Below are positions 17,136 to 25,215 of a stretch of DNA of 64,000 nucleotides, in pieces. Within the stretch, counting starts at the first letter, position 1. Each line of letters begins with the position of its first letter. The position numbers were made by a program, and so were the translations under genes. This DNA comes from JBCDAP01 sp038747915 (GTDB lineage Bacteria; Planctomycetota; Phycisphaerae; Phycisphaerales; UBA1924). The stretch spans positions 1-64,000 of the forward strand of contig JBCDJJ010000004.1 of the NCBI GenBank assembly GCA_038747915.1, read 5' to 3'. Below the pieces are notes generated by a model, which ran no database searches, was not told where the DNA came from, and was given only the letters and a program-made list of their open reading frames with translations.

Positions 17136-19013
17136 TCATCGCTGGGTGGGAGATGGGGTCTCGGGAGCAACCGGCCTCGACCGGATGGAGTGCTTACTAC
17201 GATCAGTGCCTTGGTGAAGGCCAACCGGGCAGAACTTCGCGACCACGATCGATTCTCCTGGCGCGGCATTGAAACGAATCGAGAGGCGCGAGACACCCTC
17301 GTTGCGTTCTTCCGGAGCCGGCTGCTCGGCACTCTCGACACCGATGCGCGCACCCGGTGGTAACACGAGACCAAGCTCGACGCACTCGCCATCGAGCGTG
17401 AGCTGTACAGTGCGTTCGCTGATGATCTCGATGTGAGCCGGTGTGAGAAAGGCCCAGTCGATCGCTCGCGGCTCATCGACCTCGAAGCGGTCCTCGATCA
17501 CCGTGACACCGCTGTCGAGATCAAGTTCCGCGTGACGCACCAGCGATCGCACACGGCCGCGGTAGGCGTCGGTCAACTCGATCACGCACCGTGGCACCGG
17601 CCCGTCCGGATCGAACTCGAGGAACCGGCTCTCGCCGACGATGACCTGCTGTTCGCCATCGATGATGGGCACGCTGTGGCTAAACGACGAGCACCGGAAT
17701 ACGCGGTACCGCGCGCCGGGCCGTGCCGCATCGGCCGGATCGATCTCCTCCCAGTACCCGGGCAACCGGTAGTCGTCTCGGCCGAGATCGATCACCCATC
17801 GTTGACCGAGCGCGTGGTACTCGAAGGCGCCGAGATCCAGATTCCCATGGTTCGCCGGGTTCGACCCGCCCTTGACGCTCAGGAACGCACCCCGCTTTCC
17901 CTCGCCCTGGGTGCGCATGACGGTCAGCGGGGTGATCCCTTCCAAGAGCGTTGCCCGAGGGACCTCGACCGGCCGGTACACGTTCGGCGTGTACCACACC
18001 ACATGCATGGGTGTGATCATGTGAGGCGATTGGTGCAGGTGCTCGTGCTCGGCATGCGCGAACTCTGGCCGATCGAACGCGTGCGCGAAAAAGAACATCG
18101 ACCACGCGCGATGGGACGAGGTCGAGGTCCAGATCTGGTCACCAAAGGCAACGGTGTGCCCCGTCGGCGACCGCACGAGCAGCGGGTACGCCGCTGTCCG
18201 ATCGATGCCGGGTGCGTCGAGGATGCCAAGGTCGGTGCCGAGATCACTCTGAAGGGATCCAACCAGCTTGGCCAGGTACCGCGTGGCGTACCCCCAGTAC
18301 ACCGTGCCCTCGGGGTAGGCGCCTTGCGGCACGAACGCTGCGAGCCCGCTGTGTAATGATCGCCGAGCCGTCGAGATCGCGAGCTCGGCGAGTTCAGGAT
18401 CGGCGCGTCGTACCGCGAGCGCTGCAAGCACTGTTCCACCGTTGCACACGACGTTCCAGTTGCTTCGCCCCTCCGGCCATGGATGGAATGGCCAGCCGGG
18501 TTGATGGGCCGCCAGAGCCGGCCGGATGCCGTGATCGAGCAGGGCCTGCATCGCCCGCTGACGAACATCATCCGGCAGCCCGTCCCACCCCCAGGCGAGA
18601 CCGAGGGCCACCGCGGTCATCATCTCGGCGGTGTCGAGAAAGTGCTGCGGATACCAGTCCGGCAGCGCGGCGCACGCGTCGAGCACCTCCGCGAGCCGAT
18701 CGACAAACACATCCCCGCCGCCCAGTCGCCACGCGAGCGCGGTCGTCGTCGCCCGGCGTAGCGCCAGCCGGCTCGTCTCGAGCATGTGCCGGAACACACC
18801 CTCGCCGTACCAACGCATCGGGAGCGGCTCGCCGGCTAGTTCATCACGCGCCGACGAGGTCACCCGATCGATCCAGCCGCCGAGCACGGGGTCGTGACTC
18901 GAGCGATCCAGGAGTTCGCGCACCCGGGTCTCGCTCAGCATGAGCACCGGACGCTCTGACAAGGGTTGGTGGCGCGGCGATTCCTCCGCGCCGGCTCGGT
19001 CGCTCACCGGCAT
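17136..19013 (-). CDS. Heparinase II/III-type polysaccharide lyase
   Basis: A 625-residue protein with an N-terminal alpha/alpha-toroid and C-terminal beta-sandwich, the architecture of heparinase II/III-like lyases that split uronic acid-containing polysaccharides by beta-elimination. The toroid carries GRSNWNVVCNGGTVLA; the sandwich carries NHGNLDLGAFEYHALG (H389), matching the family's NHxHxDLGxF block. No clear signal peptide is seen, so it may act on imported oligosaccharides. The ATG at 19013 has GAGGAGGT eight bases upstream and is preferred to the GTG at 19052 and the ATG at 18941. Next to xylanases and a sulfatase, a glucuronated or sulfated oligosaccharide is a reasonable substrate, but the exact PL family is unassigned. 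Confidence 0.85.
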   Translation of the reverse strand: MPVSDRAGAEESPRHQPLSERPVLMLSETRVRELLDRSSHDPVLGGWIDRVTSSARDELAGEPLPMRWYGEGVFRHMLETSRLALRRATTTALAWRLGGGDVFVDRLAEVLDACAALPDWYPQHFLDTAEMMTAVALGLAWGWDGLPDDVRQRAMQALLDHGIRPALAAHQPGWPFHPWPEGRSNWNVVCNGGTVLAALAVRRADPELAELAISTARRSLHSGLAAFVPQGAYPEGTVYWGYATRYLAKLVGSLQSDLGTDLGILDAPGIDRTAAYPLLVRSPTGHTVAFGDQIWTSTSSHRAWSMFFFAHAFDRPEFAHAEHEHLHQSPHMITPMHVVWYTPNVYRPVEVPRATLLEGITPLTVMRTQGEGKRGAFLSVKGGSNPANHGNLDLGAFEYHALGQRWVIDLGRDDYRLPGYWEEIDPADAARPGARYRVFRCSSFSHSVPIIDGEQQVIVGESRFLEFDPDGPVPRCVIELTDAYRGRVRSLVRHAELDLDSGVTVIEDRFEVDEPRAIDWAFLTPAHIEIISERTVQLTLDGECVELGLVLPPGARIGVESAEQPAPEERNEGVSRLSIRFNAAPGESIVVAKFCPVGLHQGTDRSKHSIRSRPVAPETPSPTQR

Positions 19014-19137
19014 CGGCGTGAACCTCCTCGCGGCCAGCCACCGGCCGGCCACGCGCTCGGGGTCATCACAGAAACACTCGAAAGCCGCCGGGCGACCTCA
19101 CGATCACCCGGCGTGCATGGGTCGGTCTCGAAAGTAA

Positions 19138-20805
19138 TTACGGCTGAGGCGGGAACACGCCGCTGCACCCATCGCCAAAGATGATCAGGATCTCGGTGAG
19201 GTCGAACGCATCGATCTCACCGAACGGTGCCGCGATATCGAGCCCGTTACAAGCCTCGGGCTGAACGATCTCGATCGTGAGATCGTCGAAGCTGAATTGC
19301 TCGCTCTGCGTGACGTTGTCGTTGCCGTAGCGGATCGCGAAGAGGCCGTAGCTGTCGAGGTTGCGCGAGTCGATGAAGGGGAACGAGATGCCGTTGTTCT
19401 GGACAACCCCATTGAAGGTCACGGTCTGTGTGTCCGCGGCGTAGTCGAGATCCACGATGACCTCGTTCCACTCGCCCGACACGATGGTCACGACCGCGCC
19501 GTTCCCATCAACCATGTCGGCTCCGAAGTTCGAGCCCGGCGCGCCGAGGCCACCGATGTACTGCACCCGCCCATCACCGGCGACCTGCACGCGGCCGGCG
19601 TTCTCCACACCAAGCCCGCCGGCACCGTCGGGGTCGATCCGACCGATGCGGTAGACCTGCACGATCTGCGATGCGGGGTCGTCCGCGGTGCCCGGCTCGC
19701 CATCGAGTCCATCGCTGGTGTCGATCGGCGTGTCCTGACGGAAGTAGAACTGGGTGCGCACGGTGTGTGTGCCATCCTCGATGCCATTGAGCGATGCCTC
19801 GGTGGGTACAAAGCGGACGTTCTGGAAGCTCAGGGCCGGGTTGAAGTCCTGCGCGACCTCGACGCCCTGCATGCCCGTTCGGGCCGCCGCTGCCGCGATC
19901 TCACCGACCGACGACGATCCCGACCACGCGATCGGCGCGCCCTGCCCGCTGAGCGTTCCGCCGAGCGTGTACCCCTCGCCGGCCTCGAAGCCGACCGCCG
20001 ACGACACCGCGGGCATCGGGAAGCTCGATACCGTCCCGATCTCCAGGTTGTCGAAGTCGTACGGCACCGCGGCCGGATCGGTGCCCGCCGAGTTGCCGTA
20101 CCGGAACGCGAACACGCCGTAGCTTGGGATGCCCGTGCCGGAGAAGTCGCTCGCGAGCGGCAGCGTGCCCTGGATCACACCGTCGACCACCACGACCTGC
20201 TCGAGCGTGTCGAGATCCGCGTAGACCTCGATCTGCACGAACGTACCGGGCGTGAGAACGAGTGCTGAACCACCACCGTCAACGACAATCACCTCGCCCG
20301 ATGATGTACCGATAGTGATCCGGCCGTCTTCGAACAGGTTGATTCGACCGATATTCTGCTCCCCGACCGGACCGCCGCCATCCGGATCGAGCCGACCCGC
20401 CCGGAGCACCACCGCCTGAGCGGACGTGGGGCTCGACGCAAGAGTGGCCCCCGGCGCAACACGAAGATCCAGCGCGGTGCGCACGATGCCGGTCCCATCG
20501 TTCGCGCCGCCACCCGGGAACATCGCACCGGGCACAAAGCGGGTGTTGGCAAAGGCAAAGCCATTGAGCAACTGCGAGCGCACGCCCGCGCTCCCCCCGA
20601 CGCCCACACCGGCTTCAACGAAGAACGGCTCGGCCGACCCGACCCACGAGATCGGGCTGCCCTGCCCCGTGAGGGCCACGCCGGCGGTGTACCCGCCGCC
20701 AGACTCGAACCCGATCGTCTGCGCCGCCGCCGACCCCAGCCCGAGGATCGATGCCGAAGCGAGCACACCCACCACGGGCGAACAGCGAATCGTGTTGATC
20801 AACAT
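19138..20805 (-). CDS. Exported protein with two LamG-like domains and a truncated dockerin-like tail
   Basis: After a signal peptide (ASASILGLGSAAAQ) two homologous domains of about 240 residues follow, beginning TIGFESGGGYTAGVALTGQG and AVGFEAGEGYTLGGTLSGQG and ending in VFAFRYGNSAGT and LFAIRYGNDNVT. They look like concanavalin A/LamG-like beta-sandwich modules. The same domain occurs in the GH10 protein at 27174-29747. The tail CNGLDIAAPFGEIDAFDLTE resembles one half of a planctomycete dockerin-like module. No catalytic residues are evident; carbohydrate binding or surface scaffolding is the best guess. AGGAG about 10 bases upstream supports the ATG at 20805. Confidence 0.75.
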   Translation of the reverse strand: MLINTIRCSPVVGVLASASILGLGSAAAQTIGFESGGGYTAGVALTGQGSPISWVGSAEPFFVEAGVGVGGSAGVRSQLLNGFAFANTRFVPGAMFPGGGANDGTGIVRTALDLRVAPGATLASSPTSAQAVVLRAGRLDPDGGGPVGEQNIGRINLFEDGRITIGTSSGEVIVVDGGGSALVLTPGTFVQIEVYADLDTLEQVVVVDGVIQGTLPLASDFSGTGIPSYGVFAFRYGNSAGTDPAAVPYDFDNLEIGTVSSFPMPAVSSAVGFEAGEGYTLGGTLSGQGAPIAWSGSSSVGEIAAAAARTGMQGVEVAQDFNPALSFQNVRFVPTEASLNGIEDGTHTVRTQFYFRQDTPIDTSDGLDGEPGTADDPASQIVQVYRIGRIDPDGAGGLGVENAGRVQVAGDGRVQYIGGLGAPGSNFGADMVDGNGAVVTIVSGEWNEVIVDLDYAADTQTVTFNGVVQNNGISFPFIDSRNLDSYGLFAIRYGNDNVTQSEQFSFDDLTIEIVQPEACNGLDIAAPFGEIDAFDLTEILIIFGDGCSGVFPPQP

Positions 20806-21014
20806 CTCAGTGCACTCCTGATCACAATGAACTCATCACCCCCCGGCGAGCACGAACACCTGCTCACTGGCACACACACGACCAGCGGAGGGGGAAAGGC
20901 CCGCCAGCGGTGTCCCGCGGCCGAGGCCACACTTGACCAACATGTCCATCGATGCGTTCCGACACCCGCGATTGCACCGAGCAATGTTGCAGCCCGCTCC
21001 CGGACTGCGAAGTC

Positions 21015-21980
21015 CTACGGCGAATACGCCGTCATCACCGGCCAATCGCCCCAGTCGTTCGGGTTCGAGCGATCGACATCCCGTGCCCCGGTCCCGAGGA
21101 CCCACCGAGGCGTGTACTGCTTGTTGAACACCTGTTCGGTCCCCACCACGATGGTCGAGTTCACATCCTCGAAGCCCTCGGTGGTGAACACACTGCCATC
21201 GGCGCGAAGCCACCCGCGGCGGCCCGAGTACATGCGATAGTCGTACGCTTCATCCCAGTCCACGAGTACCCCGCCTCCCTGCTGGAAGACCGCCTCTGTC
21301 TCGTACTCGTTCGCGCGCCGAACCGTGTCGCGCCACGGCTGATACACCTTCTGGTCCTGCCAGCTCTCCTTGATGATGAACTGGTCACCGGGATGTGCGA
21401 TCGCGGTGAAGCGGAAGGGCGCGAACTGACCCCCGGGCACGTTGTCGAACTGATACTGGCCTCTGGCATCGAGCTCTTCCGTGCGCACGTGCGGGAAGAT
21501 CCAGTTGTGCCCGAGATAGCTCTTGGCGAATAATCCATCGGTCACCTGGCCAGCACCGGTCGTGATCGTCGACTTCCACTGCGACCGATGGCCGGGGCTG
21601 TAGAAGATCTCGAGCTCGTTCCGACTCCACAGCGAGTATTGGTCGACAGAACCAAAGGCTTCAGACACCTCCACGGTGAACGCGTGATCCGCGAGCCGGT
21701 AGGCCCAGCTGTTGTTGTTGTTCTCATCGCCAGCAGACGCCTTGAGCGGATCGGGGTTGAAACCCGACGGCGGCGCGAAGTCGTCGTGGTCGATCGTGTA
21801 CGCCACCACCAGCACGCCAATTTGCCGCAGGTTGCCCTGGGAGAGCAGCAGCTGCGCGTTCTCACGGCTCCTGCCGAGTGCGGGGAGCAACAGACCGATC
21901 AGCAGCGCGATCACCGCGACCACCACGAGCAACTCAATGAGCGTGAAGGCTTGGTTCGGGACACGGCGGGAGATGGTCAT
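21015..21980 (-). CDS. Type II secretion-like pseudopilin within the polysaccharide locus
   Basis: A 321-residue protein with a class III prepilin signal: short basic leader MTISRRVPNQA, cleavage before F12, and a hydrophobic helix (FTLIELLVVVAVIALLIG) with the conserved Glu at mature position 5. A large globular C-terminal domain, with RRGWLRADGSVFTTEGF near the end, follows. Such proteins form large families in planctomycetes, where they seem to be minor pilus or surface-exposed substrate-handling subunits. No other secretion genes are nearby. The AAACCGGTTT palindrome 48 bases upstream of the ATG suggests control with the locus. Confidence 0.88.
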   Translation of the reverse strand: MTISRRVPNQAFTLIELLVVVAVIALLIGLLLPALGRSRENAQLLLSQGNLRQIGVLVVAYTIDHDDFAPPSGFNPDPLKASAGDENNNNSWAYRLADHAFTVEVSEAFGSVDQYSLWSRNELEIFYSPGHRSQWKSTITTGAGQVTDGLFAKSYLGHNWIFPHVRTEELDARGQYQFDNVPGGQFAPFRFTAIAHPGDQFIIKESWQDQKVYQPWRDTVRRANEYETEAVFQQGGGVLVDWDEAYDYRMYSGRRGWLRADGSVFTTEGFEDVNSTIVVGTEQVFNKQYTPRWVLGTGARDVDRSNPNDWGDWPVMTAYSP

Positions 21981-22331
21981 CGTGATCTCCGATGCGGCGC
22001 AGGCCCGGGGCCGGCTGTCGCCGCCTGTAAACCGGTTTGCCGGTACATTTCAGTTAGTTGAACATACAACAAGATATCGACGAATCGAGGAATGACCGCA
22101 AGGAATCAGCGATTATTTCACGCATCCGTCGATCCAGGCGACGGATCAACGCCCAGGACCAAGAAACGCCGGATCGAGACTCATATGAGAGTAAAACATT
22201 TCACTTTCTGATCTCTCGTCCTCTTCGCACGATATCGTGGCCGATGAGCACCGATTCAATGGCCGATACACCGCGCTAGCCCGCTGGAGGCATCCCAAGC
22301 GACGGGAAACACACCGAGTTGTTCGTACAAC
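21981..22331. other. Intergenic region between sulfatase and pseudopilin
   Basis: This 351-base gap is less GC-rich than its flanks (for example aacatacaacaagatatcg and gagagtaaaacatttcactttctg). It contains the palindrome at 22026-22041, a related inverted repeat GTTG-aacata-CAAC (22057-22070), and the start of the palindrome at 22316. A plus-strand frame of 73 codons (22058-22279) has no recognisable feature and is probably spurious. It most likely holds the pseudopilin promoter. Confidence 0.45.
22026..22041. promoter_or_regulatory. Candidate LacI-family operator upstream of the pseudopilin
   Basis: TGTAAACCGGTTTGCC contains the perfect palindrome AAACCGGTTT with a central CG, the usual symmetry of LacI-family operators. 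It lies 48 bases before the pseudopilin ATG, where a repressor could block transcription. The LacI-type gene at 29810 is the obvious candidate ligand; the pairing is inference. Confidence 0.5.
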
Positions 22332-22333
22332 TC
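22316..22333. promoter_or_regulatory. Palindrome with central CG at the sulfatase stop codon
   Basis: GAGTTGTtCGtACAACTC is an 18-base palindrome with one central mismatch pair. It overlaps the sulfatase TGA and shares a GTTG...ACAAC outline with 22057-22070 and, weakly, with GTTGTAGGTTAATC at 27105-27118. It could be an operator or simply a 3' end hairpin; no T-run follows on the minus strand. Confidence 0.4.
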
Positions 22334-23624
22334 ATGTGCGTGGCCACGGCGCTGCCACCGACTCCATCGCCAGGTCGTAGTACGGCATGTGGACCGGGCC
22401 ACGCAGGATCGGGTCGTCGAGCGCCCTCAAATGGTCGAGCAGCTTCGCATCGAGTGCCGCCCCGACCGACGCCCACTCCGGATCCGGCGCGAGATCGACC
22501 AGCTCGTGGGGATCGGTCTCCAGGTTGTAGAGCTCCACGAACGGCAGTTGCTCCATGGTGGCCCAACGCCCGCTCGACAGGTCGACCGGCACGGCCCGTC
22601 GACGCTTGGGAGCGAAGTTGCGGATCAGCTTGTACCGCGGCGTACGCACACAGCGCATCCCATCATGCACCCAGATCGCGAAGAGCGATTCACGGACCTC
22701 GTCGTTCGACACGCCGCGCGCCTGCGCCGAGAACGACATACCGTCGAACTCAGTTGGTGAATCAACACCGGAGAGCTCCAGAATCGTCGGCAACACGTCG
22801 ACATTGCTGAGCAGCGCATCGCACGTCCGTCCGCCATCGATCCCCCCACCCGGCCAGCGCATCACCAGTGCCGTCTCGAGCCCAGCGTCGTACAACGACC
22901 ATTTCGCGGCCCGCCCCCCTACTTCTACACCGTGGTCCACCGTGAAGACGATCAGGGTGTCATCCTCGAGCCCGATGTCGCGGATCGCTTCAAGGGTCGC
23001 GCCGATCGCCTCGTCCACGCGGCGCACCATGCCTTGAAGACCGGCAAAGTGCGCACGAGCACCATCGTTCTCGACGACCCACGGCGGTACCCACACACCA
23101 CGCTCGTCGTCCGGCGCGCACCCGTCGTAGTCGTACGGCGTGTGCGTCTCGAAAAAGCCGAGCTGGAGGTACATCGGGCGATCGCCCCGTCCGCGTGCTC
23201 GGATGTACTCGGTGATCGCGGGAGCCGCTCGGTGCGCGCCGATCTCCTCCATCACCAGATGGCGATCGAACCCGAGGGTGGAGACGTCTTCCGTCTCATG
23301 CTGAAAACGGCCGAGGATGGTCTCGTAGCCCGCGCTACGGAGGAGGTGAGAGATGTGCTGCTCGCCCGGGTTCATCTCCCAGAGCCACGGACTGTGCGTG
23401 AGGCCCATCAGCCCGTTCCGCTGCGGGTACCGACCGGTGGTGAGCGCACCGCGGCTGGCGCTGCACACCGGTGCGGTTGCGAAGTGACTCGAGAATCGCA
23501 CGCCCTCGGCGGCCAGTTGATCGATGTGCGGGCTGACCACGCTTGGGACGCCGTAGCACCCAAAGTGCCGGCCGGTGTCATGCAGCGTGATGAGCACGAT
23601 GTTGGGTTTGCTCAAAGTCGACAT
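22332..23624 (-). CDS. Sulfatase (formylglycine-dependent type I)
   Basis: Hydrolyses sulfate esters, probably on the glycan attacked by the neighbouring enzymes. The activation motif is C54-S-A-S-R-GALTTGR, fitting C-x-[PA]-S-R for conversion of Cys to formylglycine by a separate FGE not present here. The N-terminus NIVLITLHDTGRHFGCYG supplies metal ligand D16, with His replacing the first Asp of the usual DD pair. FTVDHG and KWSLYDAGLETALVMRWPGG complete the alkaline phosphatase-like core. The ATG at 23624 has GGAG nine bases upstream; without an obvious signal peptide the protein may be cytoplasmic. The stop overlaps a palindrome. Confidence 0.93.
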   Translation of the reverse strand: MSTLSKPNIVLITLHDTGRHFGCYGVPSVVSPHIDQLAAEGVRFSSHFATAPVCSASRGALTTGRYPQRNGLMGLTHSPWLWEMNPGEQHISHLLRSAGYETILGRFQHETEDVSTLGFDRHLVMEEIGAHRAAPAITEYIRARGRGDRPMYLQLGFFETHTPYDYDGCAPDDERGVWVPPWVVENDGARAHFAGLQGMVRRVDEAIGATLEAIRDIGLEDDTLIVFTVDHGVEVGGRAAKWSLYDAGLETALVMRWPGGGIDGGRTCDALLSNVDVLPTILELSGVDSPTEFDGMSFSAQARGVSNDEVRESLFAIWVHDGMRCVRTPRYKLIRNFAPKRRRAVPVDLSSGRWATMEQLPFVELYNLETDPHELVDLAPDPEWASVGAALDAKLLDHLRALDDPILRGPVHMPYYDLAMESVAAPWPRT

Positions 23625-23661
23625 GGGGGTCACTCCAGATCGGCCATCAACGGCCTTGGGG

Positions 23662-25113
23662 TCACAGACGAGTGCGCCGCCACCGGCCCGTCCGCCACCG
23701 GAACCAGATCGGCACGATGCGTGTCGCATCATCGAGCGCAAGCCCGAGCCATAGGCCCGTGAACGGATCGATGCCACACCAGTGCTGCATCAGCCCCGGG
23801 TTTGGGAGTTCACCGAGGGGGCCCAACGGGATGGTCACCCCCGAGCACAGCCAGCACAGCAGCGGGCGATTCAACAAGTAGGTCCACAGCTGCGTGCGCA
23901 TGGCACCGACCACATCACCCGCGCCGCGGAGCGACGAGACCAGCACCATACCGATCGCGAGCGGCGGCCCGCACCAGACATACGCCCGCACGGCCTTGGA
24001 GACCAGGTGTACGTGTTCGGGCTGATCGGACAGCAGCTCAACGATCGGGACCGCGAAGGCGAGGAGTGCGCCGCAGATCACTGTGGACGCAGCGATACCG
24101 ATCACGCACGCGCGGTACATCGCCCGTTGCGATTCCTCTGGGTTGCGCGCGCCGAGATGCTGCCCGACCAGCGTTGCCGCTGCAGTCCCGACGGCGATCG
24201 TGGGCATGAACACGAACGCTGAGAGACGGAACGTGAGCAGTTGAGTGCCAAGCAGCCCTTCATCGCCCGATCGCTCGCCGATCCACCCCGCGAATCGCAT
24301 GAGCATCAGGTGTGACGACCAATTGACAAAGGCGATCACCGCGCCCGGCCATGCCGCAAACGCGAGACGGGCGATGATCGAACGGTCAATGCGGAGACGC
24401 CGACGTCTGAGCCGAACACCATGCACACCACGCCCGAGCATGATCAAGATGCAGACCGCCCCCGCCGACCACGCCAGTGCGGTCCCCATACCAATGCCGA
24501 GCACACCCAGCTTGAGAGGAGACGGGTTGGGCAGGCCGAGCACATCGGCGCCCGAGAGCACGTACGACACCAGCGCGTTCAGGATGTTCACACCCAGGTT
24601 CACCTGGAAGGCGCGGAGCGTGTCGCCTGTCGCCCGGAGGCAGGCAACCCCCTGAAACAGCACGAGAAACGCGGGCAACCCGATGCACATCGGCACCAGG
24701 TAGCTCGTCGCGAGCGAGACCGCATCGCCCTGCGCGCCAAACACCCGCGAGATCGGTCCGGCGCCGATGGCACCGAAGAGCCCGAGCGCCCCACCGATCA
24801 GTGCCCCGAGCACGATCGCCTGCGCGACGACGGCGCTCGCTGCAGCGAGCCGCCCAGCCCCGATCGCACGGCTTACCGTCGCGGTGACACCAGCGCCCAC
24901 CGCCATGCCGACCAGCGTGAGCAGCCAGTGCGCCAGTGCGCCCACCGCGACCGCGTCGGTCGCTTCGAGGGAGATCGACGCTGCGAACGTCGCATCCACC
25001 AACCCGACGAGCGTGTTCATCACCAGCTCGAGCATGACCGGCCACGCGAGCTGCAGGACCGCTGGCCAGGGGCGCACCCCTGCGAGTCGCCCGCGCTGGA
25101 TGGACGGCCCCAT
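23662..25113 (-). CDS. MATE-family multidrug/solute transporter
   Basis: An inner-membrane protein of about 483 residues with twelve predicted helices in two related halves. It begins LQLAWPVMLELVMNTLVGLV and has further MATE hallmarks such as TATVSRAIGAG, GVACLRATGDT in the first half and TLVGQHLGARNPEES, SSLRGAGDV in the second. The family extrudes organic cations or other solutes using Na+ or H+. In this locus, export of an aromatic or sugar-derived by-product is possible but unproven. Start is uncertain: ATG at 25113 is used, with an in-frame GTG at 25197; neither has a clear Shine-Dalgarno. Only 37 bases separate it from the sulfatase, suggesting cotranscription. Confidence 0.9.
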   Translation of the reverse strand: MGPSIQRGRLAGVRPWPAVLQLAWPVMLELVMNTLVGLVDATFAASISLEATDAVAVGALAHWLLTLVGMAVGAGVTATVSRAIGAGRLAAASAVVAQAIVLGALIGGALGLFGAIGAGPISRVFGAQGDAVSLATSYLVPMCIGLPAFLVLFQGVACLRATGDTLRAFQVNLGVNILNALVSYVLSGADVLGLPNPSPLKLGVLGIGMGTALAWSAGAVCILIMLGRGVHGVRLRRRRLRIDRSIIARLAFAAWPGAVIAFVNWSSHLMLMRFAGWIGERSGDEGLLGTQLLTFRLSAFVFMPTIAVGTAAATLVGQHLGARNPEESQRAMYRACVIGIAASTVICGALLAFAVPIVELLSDQPEHVHLVSKAVRAYVWCGPPLAIGMVLVSSLRGAGDVVGAMRTQLWTYLLNRPLLCWLCSGVTIPLGPLGELPNPGLMQHWCGIDPFTGLWLGLALDDATRIVPIWFRWRTGRWRRTRL

Positions 25114-25215
25114 CGCGCGGTCGGTGCGCGCGCCGGATGAATCGCGGACCACGGACAACGCAGGTCTCCGGTCTCCGGACGGGTGTAACGCGCACACGCC
25201 GGTGCATGCACGCGA

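Noticed and set aside
22058..22279. 73-codon plus-strand ORF
   Set aside because: It lies in a regulatory gap, has no Shine-Dalgarno and shows no recognised motif.
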